Positions 36,551 through 48,600 of a DNA stretch of 64,000 bases are shown piece by piece. Origin of the DNA: Cheilinus undulatus (Eukaryota > Chordata > Actinopteri > Labriformes > Labridae); the NCBI RefSeq assembly GCF_018320785.1, contig NC_054866.1:39037000-39100999 (forward strand), written 5' to 3'. Each line of letters begins with the position of its first letter. Positions within the stretch are counted from its first letter, which is position 1. A model generated the notes under the pieces. The model saw only the letters and a list, made by a program, of their open reading frames with translations. It did not search any database and was not told the origin of the DNA. The position numbers were made by a program, and so were the translations under genes.

Positions 36551-37100
36551 GATTACAAACATACGAAGACATATTTTGTTTTTGTTTTTTAATTCATAAA
36601 GTCGTATAACAAGATAACAAACTCAGAATTTCAGAGTTTAAGAGTTGGAGATTTACTCGAAAAACTTGAAATTTACAAGTTTAAAAAGTCGAATATTTTG
36701 ACATTACCTAACTTTTCAAGTTTATAGAAATGTAAATTAACAAGTGTCACTTTTGCTTTACATACATAAACAACTCTTAAAGTCAAACATTTTTATTTTT
36801 CTTGCAAATTTATGACATTTTAAGCTTGATGATTTCAGGTTTCTTCTTGAAAAGATTCTAGTTTTTTTTCTAGAGTGGCCCTAATTCACTGTCGTGATAG
36901 TTTGTACATAGATCTTTTGTCAAAAAGTGTATATGTAGGCCTAACATGCTGAAATTTTCCAGAGGACTGGTCTGGGCCATTGTTATGAACATGAAATCTT
37001 GTGAAGTCATGGACTTTCTGGGGTTTTTACAAATGTCTATTTTTACCCATGTCAGAGTCATAGGGCCTCATGTTCATCCCATTTCTATGTATTACACTAC

Positions 37101-37328
37101 CAGGGGCGTAGCTAGGGATTTTGGGCCCACAGCTAGCCAAGCAATAAATGCTGCGTCATTTTCTTTACAAACATCCATGCATTTTAATGTATTTTTAACC
37201 ATAATTCCCCCATTTATCACCAATATATTTGACAATGGTTAAATTGAATTTAACTGCATTATTTTGCAGTGCTGGACTTCACAATTGACATTAATCAGTA
37301 CCCTTTTCTCCCTTGTGCTACGCCCATG
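37101..37328. mobile_element. hAT MITE with perfect 8-bp target duplication
   Basis: CAGGGGCGTAGC at the left end pairs with GCTACGCCCATG at the right. TACACTAC flanks both sides (37093-37100 and 37329-37336) without a mismatch. No coding capacity. Confidence 0.75.
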
Positions 37329-37976
37329 TACACTACCACAGAAACCATCCCAGTCCCTCTTCTTGACACAACACTGTGCTTTTACTGTCCTGCAACTGTC
37401 TACGTTGTAGAGGGATCTGACCACTAGGGAGAAGTCCAAACTGGAATATTCATGTTGATTTGCATTCTATTTGACAAATGGACAAAGCAGAAATGCAAGA
37501 TATTGATCTAATCCATCGATCTAATTAAGTCATGATCTGCTTTTTTCATCCATTTTCCCCCCATAATACAGACATAAGTTTAAGTGTTGGATTAAGAAGC
37601 AACCAAGTTAATGCAGAGACTGAGTTCAGTTTAGGTTTTTAGATCCCCATTAGCTGCTGCTTTGTGGCATCTGTTCTTCCTGTGGAAAGATGGAGCTTAA
37701 ATTTGAGACTATTTGCTGTAAATGTAATTTATAATTCCAAGAAGAAAACTTTTTTGTTGTTTGTTTTTGCTAATGCGGAGAGTTAAAAGTCATGAAGTGT
37801 ATACATGTTGGGTTTATTTATCAAAGCTATCAGTTGATCCATAATGAAAATAGACATTAAAACATTGCATCTTTAAATGAACTCAGATGATAGTAAAAAT
37901 TTCAAATATGGTCATGAGAAAATGAAACAAAAACAAACCCATGAAGTGTTTTTTCACAGCACCTAAACCCTTTTAT

Positions 37977-37986
37977 CCCCCCCCCC

Positions 37987-38026
<40 letters not shown>
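37977..38026. repeat. poly-C plus (AC)n microsatellite
   Basis: Thirteen C followed by about 18 AC units. Confidence 0.9.
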
Positions 38027-38475
38027 AAATTTGACTCAGGTCTTTTTCACTGCTGACATTTTGATTTTTAAAACAACAATGTCTAAAAAACATCTTACTC
38101 TAATCAAATATCCCTATGTGTTGCAAGTGAGCCACTTAATAGAAAGCCATGAGCCTCAGACTGAATCTATGTAAACAGAATGTAAGGCATTATTGGTATT
38201 CACATTTTCACTTGCGTCTCCTTCAGCACATTAAAGTTGATTTAAAGATGCCAACTAGTCAGTAAAAATGAAGCATAAATCCTTCCTGCTGTTTTTCTTC
38301 TGTGTTCAGCCTCTTTAATGAGACTCACATACAGTTTGATCCCTGAGGAGGAACAGGTATGAACCAGCAGCAGTAAGCACATTGCTGTCTCTTTGAAGCA
38401 CGTGCTTGATGCAGTCTGTCCGGTACTCGACACATCAATTACGCCGCTCCAGTGCCAAACCAGCTGTCAGACAGG

Positions 38476-38590
38476 TCAGAGCAGAGACTCCCAGGACTGC
38501 TGACATCTCATCACAGCTCTTTTTATCTGCTCGAAGCTAACAAACATCACGATGTTCCAGGAACCCAGACGAAGAAATGCAGGCACGAAT
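38476..38590 (-). CDS. ucp3: ucp exon 6 (last coding)
   Basis: Codes [16 protein letters not shown] through FEQIKRAV to a tail ending QQSWESLL, then TGA. Acceptor TTTTTAG; the first base completes a Gly codon. Confidence 0.93.
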
Positions 38591-41500
38591 CTAAAAATAG
38601 AATAATGACATTCATAGCTTTGATTTTTCTGTTGAACATTTCATTTTTGTGTTTATGCTTGCTTATGACACAACATACCCCTTGTAGAAAGCTGTGGGCC
38701 CCTCCTTCATCAGCATGGTGAGGGCACAATTCAAAGCACCGCTGTACTGCGCAGGCCTTGAATTCATGAAGCGTGTTTTTACCACATCTACCGGAGACGC
38801 TACAATGGTGGTGCAGAAACCCGCAGCAAAGGCGGCCGTGAAGTGACACGGCATGTTGTCTGTTGAAAACAAAATATTTACAGAGTTAACAGGGGGTGCA
38901 GAGGACATTGTGTTGACTTTTTGGGAAATGTTTGCACGTGCCTGTCATCAGATTGTACTTCAGGATTTGCTCTTTGATGATGTCATAGGTCACCAGTTCA
39001 GCACAGTTTACGATGGCATTACGAGCAATGTTTGGCAAGCAACCTGGAAGGACAGTTCAGTATTCACAGCTGATGAATATAAAACATGAGGAATGCTCAA
39101 TACATTTAGCATAAAAAAACTTTTCTTATGAGGATTATTTGAAACCAAAAAGGGGGAATTGATTCATTTTGATCAGAGACATCATCCTTCTTCTCTTTTC
39201 CCCCTTATATATGCACTGCCTACATTGCCCACAATGCAGCTCATTAACTTTAGCTTCTTCTGAGTTTCCACAACCTGCAGCTAATGTAGTCTTATGTAAC
39301 TGATGAGCAGAGGGCTACATGTGTCTGGTAAAATCTTTTTATTTCTACCTGCAGACCTCAAGTTTTTTTTCCAAATTCAAACTTGCCAGTCTAAGCCCTG
39401 TCCAGTTTGCCTCAGGTGATATCACTTGAAGCCATTTCGTACTTATTTCTTACAAGTTCTCACAAATTTAAGATAATATTACATGTCTTCAGATTTGTAG
39501 CTGTGTTCCCCTACAGCTGCACACAGACTTTGGCGTGTTAAACAGCCAGTGTTCCCCTTTAAAGCTCCTGCAAGGAACTTTCAGTGTGCTGATTTGGTGC
39601 CCCTCTGTGGACAAAGAGGAACCTCTTAGGTCTTAGCTAATTTTCCTGCACAAGTGTAGGCAGTGTTTTTTAAAGCAAAAACTTCTTTCTGTCTTCTTTT
39701 TGGACACAAAGTATCACTTAAGAATCTTTGCCATGGAAAATAAAGAAGGCATTTACAGCACTGGGACACCTACCCCCTAGTAGTGGTTGTATACATTAAA
39801 GATAATTACACAGACAAAATCAGTCTTGTGGTAAAAGGTCTGTTTTGTTTTTTTAGCTCATAAAGAGACATCAGAATTAAATTCAGACTGTGCCAAAAGC
39901 AGCTAAAAACTCCTCATGGTAGCTTTAAGACAGTATTCTACAAGTTAACCACCTTTTAACAAGTACTTTTTTACTTACATGTTACATGTACATAAAATAG
40001 TAAATAAAAAATACATCACTGATGATTTAAATTATAGAAAACTGTTGATCCATCCAGTAACTCCTAGTGATTTTGCAGCTAGTTTTTAGATTGTGATTGT
40101 AACAAAACCCTCTTTACTTTTCTCCAACCAGCCAAACTTACCTTTCCAGAGCCCTTTAATGCCTTCATCTCTGGCGATGGTCTTATAAGCTTCCATCGTG
40201 CCATTGTACCTCTTCAAAGAGCTACTCTCAGGCAGGCGAGCCTGAGCCTGAAACCTGACCTTCACAACATCTGTTGGCTGAGCAAAAGACACCGCCATCG
40301 CTCCAGTGGTGCAGCCTGCCAGCAGCCGAGTCCCGATACCTGCATCTGTAATACAACCAATGATAAACATCAGGCAGGTATAAACATGAAACAACAAAAA
40401 AGTTTCACTTATAAGATACTGCACATGGCTGCATTTCTGATCAGAATAACATGGTTAGCCAGTGACAGCATAGAGTCACAAAAGCAAAAACATGTGGTCA
40501 GGTTGGTCAATCTGTCAGTGCATTTTACTTCTGGAAAAATATAAATAATCCACCATTGAAAGGTGTAAGAAACAGGAAATAGTTGACTCTATATACTGCT
40601 AAGCTCAAAGCAAAACACCTAGATTGTTATTCTTACTGGTTTAACAAGTTATCTGCAGGATGTAGATAAAAGTTTTGTCTGCAGACTTGAGTTATACTTA
40701 GAGTCAAACACTTTACTGTTAATAACACAGCAGTGATGGATGTTGAGTAGAAGCAAGCCCCCGGCGTAAACACAGATCTGTTCCTGAGAGAGGAATCTGC
40801 CCTGTGCACTATATCCTCCAGGAGCTCGACTTCTGTCAAACCAGTTTAAACAATGTAGTGTCTGAGAGCATTTGTGAGCCGCTCTGTTGACTGAAAGGTT
40901 CTTCCTGTATTATAGTTGTGATATTTATCCATGGCATTATTTAGGTAGACTTCTTCTGACTTGTGGAAAGGGTCAGTGTGGTCAGAAAGTGCTCCCTCAC
41001 AGGCCTGAATATTAAGTCAGTAGCTCCATCATCTATAGCTGTAGTTTGAGGTACCAACTGAAAGGTTTCTTTTTCTATTTTATAGACACATTGTTTTTCT
41101 AATATGGATATATATTATTGATGATGTATTGACCTGCTGAATCCCAGCTGACATTAATTTAGTTTATATTTGTAACTGAAGATCTGGATATGTAAATCCA
41201 GGGCTTGAAATTGACACCTGCAAACTTGCCAAATGTGGGTGGATTTCAGCTGTAGTTTTAGTACCTCTGTGACCCCAACTAGCCACTTTGGCTGGTTGAT
41301 TTTACCAGTGTTTCATCCTTTTGTTTGTGAATTTGATGCTTATTGTAATGAGGCCAATTTGCACATGAAGGGAGTCATTTTTCAAAATAACTGCGAAGTA
41401 GCTAAGTCAATACACAAACACAATGGCTTTTATCCTATATTTGTCAGTCTATTGTGTTTAATCCTGGTTGGACAGAAAAAAGGCTTTAAATTTGGTACTA

Positions 41501-43594
41501 TAATGTTTATTTACATTACGAAGGGTTGTAAACCTTTTCCAAGTAAATTTTAGAATATTGTAGTCAATTTGCATCATTAAAACAACAGAATTATGGCTTT
41601 TAAAAGTTGAGAATGGCTAGTAACTTTGGAAAATGACTAGGACTGTCAAGATTATTCAAGTTGATCATGATTAATTAAGGTCCACAACTACAGAACTATT
41701 TTTTAATCACAGTTAATCACATGATTGATTGTCCATTTCAACACACTTTGATAAATTCACATCAGAGTCTCCCTGCAGCAATAGTGATTTAAAATGAGTC
41801 CACCACTGCTCATCTGATTTCACCGTATAGAATGTACAGATCGCTCAGTGGACAAGTTAAAAGCCATCTACACCTTGTGTGTGCTTCACAGTCCCCTCAT
41901 ATTGTTTTAAATCTATTACATGTTCTTTTTTCCATGGTTAGGCTCAAATCATAATCTTCTATCTACCTATTAAATTACCTTTAGTTTAAGACAGTATACA
42001 AATCCAAAATAACACAAAAACAGCTTAAAATGCAGAATAGTTGTAGTTTAAAATTGGATAAAAATGGTGCAATTAATTGTGATTTACAACAGAAATTCTG
42101 AAATAAATCGCGATTGGAAATGTTAATCTTTTGACATCCCTAGAAATTACTAATCACAGTGACCAGGGAGCAAAAACGTATATATCAAAATGTTTTAACT
42201 GTTCTTTTTAATAAATTAAATTTGCAGATCATTTAAGGGTTGACGCTACCAATGCAGAGAATTGCGTTGATTCTTTGTCTTAAATTATTGCAAATTTTAC
42301 ATATTTAGGCATTCAAATTTTTATTGAAGAATGGAGAAAACACTGAGATAAACTGCAGCTTTAATAATGATCTAATTGGACAAAACTCTAATGTAATAAA
42401 ATCGTTTGAAAGTCTCATATTCCAGCTACTTTTATTTTTACTTCTGTGCATTTTGGGGGAAATATTGTAATCATTTACTTTTACAAGGTATCCATTAAAG
42501 AACTTAAAAAAAAAAAAATTACACATCAAAAGTAACTATGAAGTACTTAAGTGAACTTAATATTTTAGAACTTTTTACGTTTAGGGAATTTTAATTGAAG
42601 TAACTATACTGTACTTGAGGACAATATTAGTGTACTCTTTCCCAAATTAGTAGGAAAGATAAAACAGTAAATTAAAGTGAAACCTTCTTAATAAAGATAG
42701 ATTCCTCTGATTGTAGAAACACTGATACACGTACTGTCTGAGCCCCTGGTGTAGAACTGCTTCATGGTGTCATACAGGCCGATGCGGACAGAAGCGAAAG
42801 CCATCTGTCTGTGCAGTCCTGCCACCAATCCGCTGTACAGGCTCCTGGGGCCTTCGGTCTTTACCATGGTGAAGATGGTGCCAAAAACTCCTCTGTATGT
42901 GGCTCTCTGACCTGCCAAAAGAGGCTTGGTTTCACCTTGAATCTAAAATGACAAATAAACAACAAATGTTAATAATGTTAATAGCACAGCATAGTTACAC
43001 TAATGATATTATTATAGGTTTCTTTTTTTATTTGTTTCAAATGTTTCATACCTGATTTGACATTTAGCAACGTATACTTGTGACAAAAGGGACTATCTTT
43101 CTCTTTTTTCTCTTTTCTGTTTTTAAGGAAACTGGCTGTATTATTGTCTGAAGTGCATGTGTTTTGTAATTCATGTTTATCAAAGGAGTTATTTAAAAAT
43201 AAGTGGATAAAATAAATGTAGAAGGTTATAATTAGACCAGAGACATATCCTGGTGTTTTGCATAACCATGCTTAAACTTGGATATAATGTCCACACCCAA
43301 ATAAAAGACTTAGCGTCAAACACATAAAAAGTGGGAGAAAAACAAGAAGACATACAAATGTTTAGACATCTAGCCATGGTAATAAAAAGGGTTTTTGTTT
43401 GGGCTATTGGTGGCCTCAATGTCTTTAAAATTCTCACCACTGCCTCTGCATGAGTAAGTGATCCTCACCTGCAGTCTGACTTTGGCTGTGTCCAGTGGGA
43501 AAGTGACCAGGTCAGCCACACAGCCAGCTGCTCCTGCTGAGAAGATCTTTACAGCAACTGTGGGGGGAACATCTGAGCTCGCAAAGCCAACCAT
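38476..43594 (-). CDS. ucp3: mitochondrial uncoupling protein (UCP family), probably UCP3
   Basis: Inner-membrane SLC25 carrier of the uncoupling-protein clade, which conducts protons or anions and lowers coupling of respiration. Exons in transcript order: 43594-43469, 42942-42735, 40345-40142, 39043-38942, 38859-38679, 38590-38476; they join in frame to 311 residues, the family length. The three carrier signatures are present: PLDTAKVR (from 33), PTDVVKVR (from 135) and PVDVVKTR (from 236). The start MVGF has A at -3 and G at +4. Being next to c2cd3 matches the mammalian UCP3-C2CD3 neighbours, and [10 protein letters not shown] fits UCP3. Some residues (IFSAG near the start, KTRFMNS) also recall UCP1, so the paralog name is less sure than the family. 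One intron is GC-AG. Confidence 0.9.
38679..38859 (-). CDS. ucp3: ucp exon 5
   Basis: 59 full codons from [10 protein letters not shown] to EGPTAFYK, holding the third carrier signature [10 protein letters not shown]. Donor GTATGT. Confidence 0.96.
38942..39043 (-). CDS. ucp3: ucp exon 4, followed by a GC donor
   Basis: Codes [20 protein letters not shown] through KYNLMT. The only donor that keeps frame with exon 5 is ACAG followed by GCACGT, a GC donor. Confidence 0.93.
39558..39928. mobile_element. MITE in a ucp intron
   Basis: TTTAAAGCTCCTGCAAGGAA at the left and, inverted, TTAAAGCTACCATGAGGAG at the right. No coding capacity. Confidence 0.5.
40142..40345 (-). CDS. ucp3: ucp exon 3
   Basis: 67 full codons including [14 protein letters not shown] and [14 protein letters not shown], the second carrier repeat. 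GT-AG on both sides. Confidence 0.96.
40346..42734 (-). other. ucp3: ucp intron 2
   Basis: No exon recognised. It contains a MITE-like repeat at about 41638-42143 whose ends are TAGGACTGTCAA and, inverted, TAGGGATGTCAAA, with AAAATGAC and GAAATTAC as a degraded target duplication. Confidence 0.6.
41638..42143. mobile_element. MITE-like element with AATCGCGATT-type interior
   Basis: Inverted ends TAGGACTGTCAA and TAGGGATGTCAAA enclose ATTAATC/GATTAAT-rich sequence, a common teleost repeat type by recall. Confidence 0.5.
42735..42942 (-). CDS. ucp3: ucp exon 2
   Basis: Starts [11 protein letters not shown] and includes [17 protein letters not shown] and [16 protein letters not shown]; acceptor TTTTAG, donor GTACGT, ends in phase 1. 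Confidence 0.95.
43469..43594 (-). CDS. ucp3: ucp exon 1 of the coding sequence
   Basis: 42 codons from [11 protein letters not shown] to TAKVRLQ with the first carrier signature; donor GTGAGG. The frame stays open a little upstream but has no ATG there. Confidence 0.95.
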
Positions 43595-43984
43595 TATGAC
43601 AAGTTTACAGACTTTTATCAACAAAGTAAATCAAAAAACACAGCAGCTGCTGAATCCACAGGAATAGCCTTTTATAATACTACTGAAATAATGTGAAAAA
43701 ACTAAAAATACATCCCCTCATGACAGATCCAGGTGGGCTGAAGCCAATGTCATGTTTCAGGTATGGAAAAGTTAGTCCTTTGAAAACCAATTCCACCTGT
43801 TGATCCATGAGACATAAGAGAGCTCAAAACTATCATGTCAATTTAAACAGAGAAAAAGAAAAACACCACAGGAGCCTCTGCAAATACGCACAATAACATA
43901 AACAACCGGCAGCAATACGAGCGAAGGTGAGCCGACAGCTTCAAGGCTGAGTTAGTCCTGCCTCTCCTCTCCTCGGCACTTGTT

Positions 43985-44020
43985 GACTTTTTTAAAGGAG
44001 CTAGAGCTGCACCGCCCCTA
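43985..44020 (-). promoter_or_regulatory. ucp3: candidate ucp core promoter
   Basis: On the minus strand GGGGCGG (a GC box, about 44012-44018) is followed about 20 bases on by CTTTAAAAAA, a TATA-like element. It lies about 400 bases upstream of the ucp ATG in a locally GC-rich stretch, as expected for a gene with a short non-coding first exon. Confidence 0.35.
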
Positions 44021-44329
44021 AGAAAAACCCCACACAAAAGCTCTGCCCCACACACAAGAGGCAACCTCCATGACTCACTGCCAGAAACTGCAGTTCATGG
44101 AGTGGCTGCTTGAGGTTGGCTCCAAAAGTGAATAAATCTCTGATAAGGCCCCTTTTCAAATGGCAGGATTTTACAACCAACAGGATTATATTAAAAGTGG
44201 TTTTTTTTCCTATCTGTAGCTCATTTCCCCAGAGATTACAAATTACTTGGTTGTAGGTTTAGTTTTTATTTAACAAAGTAATTTATAAGTCTAGAGCTGC
44301 TCTGAGTGACAGGTTAGCCATATTAGCAC

Positions 44330-44610
44330 TTTCTAGCAACATGACCAAATTAACAGCATGATATTGGCAGGATTTACTGCTCAGAATGAGCTGTTTGTGT
44401 GTCTGCGGCTTTAAATGTTAATGAGCTGTATGACTCCGCCCCTGACTACACCCCTCTCAGGAAATGTTTGTGGCTGTCCTGATCCCCCTCTCAACTGCAA
44501 GCTGTGAGGAGGATCTTCTTCCAAGTGGGGAGGGCCAACCGAACCTGGGGGCAGTGCTAACTCCCCACATGACATCATGAGAGGGAAATCTGAGAGCGGC
44601 TTGTTTCAGC
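44330..44610. repeat. probable interspersed repeat
   Basis: GGCTTTAAATGTTAATGAGC, TGACTCCGCCCCTGACTACA and GGATCTTCTTCCAAGTGGGG are segments I remember as recurring in teleost genomes. No ends could be defined. Confidence 0.3.
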
Positions 44611-45392
44611 ACACATTTTCTGAAAGGTGGAGAAAGAGAAGGGGGTTGGGGGTGGATTTTTCTGATTCTCTGGGGGATTGTGGACAGGCTAGGGACACAT
44701 TTTTTCTAGAAAAGCCTGAAAAGGTGTATTTAGAATATTATGTAACTTTTAACTTATCTCAAAAATGCTTTGAAGGATTTTCTTCAAATTTTGCTCAAAT
44801 GTCCACTTTGACTTAAGGATGAACTGATTAACTTTTCGAGCTGAAAGGTGAAGTTCATTTGGCCTCATGGTCAGCCCTTACCTAAAACATTTCTACAAAT
44901 CACAACCACAGAGATCATCGTTACATTTCCTGACCCATCATTGTACTTGTACTGCTGGCCATTTGGATACCTAACGGAGGCACATCACTCTGTGCTCAAG
45001 TTTGTTTGAGTTGGTAACATCACTATCTCTTTTTTCTGCTTGTTTGTTTTTTTTTTATTTCAATTGAATGCAACAAATTTCAGTAAATACCAACGTTGAC
45101 TAGGAGTTCCTTGAAATTTTGTGCTTTAATGTCCCTTTGAGGTTTTTTTTTTAGTATCTTCCCTCTGCCTTTATGGGTTTTTACAAACCAAGAATGCATG
45201 ATAAAGTTATAACATTGTTCCAAAATGAATGCAACACCTGAAAAAATATCTGAAGAAAAAAAATAAAAAATAAAAAATAATACTAAAAGACTGGTCACTG
45301 TTGTAACAGATGGCAGGATACATAAACATAGTCATGTAAAGAGAATGCAGGGAAAAGACACCCATTCATTCAAAGCAGTAAAACATTCAATG

Positions 45393-45398
45393 TTTATT
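45393..45398 (-). promoter_or_regulatory. c2cd3: candidate c2cd3 polyadenylation signal
   Basis: AATAAA on the minus strand 105 bases beyond the c2cd3 stop codon. Confidence 0.6.
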
Positions 45399-45502
45399 TA
45401 TAAAAATACAAAATTATACATTTAATTTACATAATTTTTAGTTGTTTTATTCTACCAGTGCAAGCCTGATGGAGAATGTTTCACAAACCAAAACAATGGT
45501 CA

Positions 45503-45640
45503 CTACTGATTCTTGTCAAAGTGAGCAGCAAATATTCTTGCTATTCGTTCGGTCTCTTTCTTCATGGACTGTGGCGACATGTTGGGACGATGTCGAGGAC
45601 CTCGAAGATGTGGCATACTGGGACCTGAAGTGCTTCTAGC
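45503..45640 (-). CDS. c2cd3: c2cd3 last coding exon
   Basis: Acceptor ATTACAG; 45 codons and TAG. It codes a basic stretch ([13 protein letters not shown]) and then [16 protein letters not shown], a likely C-terminal helix. It joins in phase 0 to the exon at 47933. Confidence 0.8.
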   Translation of the reverse strand, partial: ARSTSGPSMPHLRGPRHRPNMSPQSMKKETERIARIFAAHFDKNQ

Positions 45641-48600
45641 CTGTAATGTTCATAACCAAAACACATCTGCAGTGAGTTTTACAACAATTTATATATCTGC
45701 CAAATAATATGCACTGAGACGAGAGAAAAGGTGTGACTCAAAACAAACACCAGCTAGTCAAATGTTAACTTTTGAGGTGTTTGGTACTGTCGTCATTCAC
45801 CACGGGCAAGCCTTCAGTTGATCTTTATGCTATTTAACAGGATTATCAAACAGGGATTGTTGCTTGCAACAAGTGATTAACTTAGAGGTCTCTCCCACAA
45901 ACATTAAACCTTGCCTTAAACTGTGGCAACTAAAAGTATGTTGCTGTGTATTGGGGTGTAACATTAAAAAATAACATGAAGTGTAACATGAAGTGTGCTT
46001 TTTTGAATCAACATATATGCCCATCCTTAAAGCTGAATAAATTATGTTGTAAACAAAGTTTATTCTTTAAGATGCATGTTTTTTTGTATCATAAAAAAAT
46101 GGCACACACACAAACTTTGCAGTGACTCAAATGCATTTTTCTATTTATTGCAAAAACTTGCACTTGAGACCGTCGTACCTGCATATAACCAGGTTATTTG
46201 CACAAACTCGTGTTTCATGGTGCTATGCCAAGTTTTGAAAGACAGAAACCTCTTTTCAGATCGAGTTTATCTTGTTATGTGTCTTTAAATACATATTTGG
46301 CCATGTTCACTATGCCTTTTATACTAGATTATGCCTTGGTTGAAGTCTAATCCATAGGTACAAATAAAAATCTGACTCAGTATGCAAAGGCATTAAGCGT
46401 CCATCAACTGAAGTGATTTATGTGTTAGACTGTATGAAAATATATGGTCATATCATTGTGTCCCCACAGTGTCAATGACTGAAACCATTAATATCTCCTG
46501 TTTAATAAGACTAAATTACCTGTTTATTTAACGAAACCTGACTTATGATAATAATAATAATAACAATAATAATAACAATAATAATCTGATATTAAGGCAA
46601 GCTTCCTAGGAAACTTTGAAAAATACAAAAGTGTGCAAAAAGGAATGTATACTTTAACAAATGTGTGCTTTTTTTAGGTTCAAGCAATTGAATTTGCAAC
46701 ATGATAAATTAGATACAAAATGAGGGATTGGCAATCTGTAGAAAGGAAACTGTGCTCTGTGACAAACTCACACAATAAAAGAGGTACAACTATGTCCATG
46801 AATGTAATGATTGTAGCATGTTTAGTCTTAGTATATTCTTGTATAAAATTGTAATACACCAAGCTTTTTGTTAATAAATGAAGTTAAATTCCATACATGT
46901 ATGTCAACATACTTGTCCAATTCTATTCTAATCAAAGGAATTGATCCTGCTGAGAGAGTATATGTTATTTTTTCCCAAATGACCAAGTTGCCTTGAAACT
47001 TCCTTTGGTGATAACAGAATTGTCTTTTAAACATTATTACTCTTATGTCATCTTTTATTTTTTCATGCAATGGGCATGCTTTAATTCGTTAGTATTACCT
47101 GTAATTATAACCTGTATTAAGGTAAAACCGTTGACCTCATAAAAACAACCTGTTGCCAGTCTGTTTTCATTGTGAAATGTTTTTGTCAGATGAGCTCTGA
47201 CTGTTGAGGTTTTTGAATCACCAGGACTAAGGGAAGTGTTTCGATGTTGTAATAAAACAGCTACAGCAGACCTTTGGTTACATCACCACCGAGTCCTAAA
47301 ATAGAGTGTACTGGGGTTGACAACTGGGATGGAAACACACATTAATCTTCTGATCTTGAGACTGTTCAAACAAGCATCAGGCTACAGACTGAAGGTATGA
47401 GAGAATGTGAAAAGGAAAAAACATTGTAAGACAGAGAACACGAGAGCAGATAGATGAAATGTTTCCATGGAAGTGTAAACAATGGAGGGGACAAAGAACA
47501 GCAGACGTACATGTACACTCCTAGAGGAGTGTGCAGAATGTAAAAGAAATACTGGCATATGACAGATTATGTAAAAGTGGGTGTGACTAAACCTGTTAAT
47601 ACTGCACAAATGAGAGAACATGAACAGGTACACAATGTCACTATTGCTGCCTGGCCTGTGTTAAACATGCATCATGTGAAACCTGAAATGATCTATTAAT
47701 AACAGCCTGCTTCTGCTTTTCAGTTTCATGACTTTAAAACCAAAGTTTTATGTTGTCAAAAAAAATTGAAAATAGTACCAAGTAACAGTTTCATTATGAC
47801 TGTAGGTGATTTAAGCAAGAATTACCTAGGTTATAGAAAACCCCAATGAATTCTGGTGCTCAGAAAGAAGAGTTTCAAGTAAAACGGGTGAAAGGATTCT
47901 TGTCAGATGTTATGTTGAGGGAAAATACTTACTGTGTCACTGGATGAGAGGGAGAAAGATGGGGCTAATCGTATGGTTCTCATAGATGCTTCTAGTTGGT
48001 GAGAGGGCAGGAAAAAATTGGGGACCTCGACCAGGCTTCATGAAGTTGTTAAGAAAATGAAATAAATACGGACTAAAGATGTAATAATACAGGCAGAATC
48101 AAAGTTGACAGTTAATGCTGTAGCTGATAAATACAGTAAAGTATGTTTCATATCGATTTTAACCATCAAGATAACCAAAGAGTGTTTAGGACTTAAAGGG
48201 AAGCATCTTTGTACCTCACATCCTGCCGTCTGAGCATTTTTTTTCCTGTCTCCATTTCCACAAAAACAACGACTGTGTAAAAAACTCTCTCTAAAGACAC
48301 TGTTAAAGCTCCAACACAAATCCAGCAAAGAATAGCTAGCTGTTTTTTCTGTTATTCAAAGTTAACATTTCTGAGCTGGAATTCCTGGAAAAATTCCATG
48401 AAAAGTTCTCGGTTTACTTTCAATATTCAAGGCATGCTTGAACATGTCTGCAGCATGTCCTCTCGAATGACTCTATACATGTGTGGAACAAGTGGCAGAG
48501 GGGATCATCCCACTTGTCTCATTTTGTAGGTTTATTTTATGTGTGCTTCTGCTTCTCTTATAGTTTCATCAGCAGTGCTTAGCATAAAGATGCTCAACTG

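Noticed and set aside
43595-43624. N-terminal extension of the uncoupling protein
   Set aside because: The frame is open but has no ATG (it would need TTG), while MVGF is the family start with good context.
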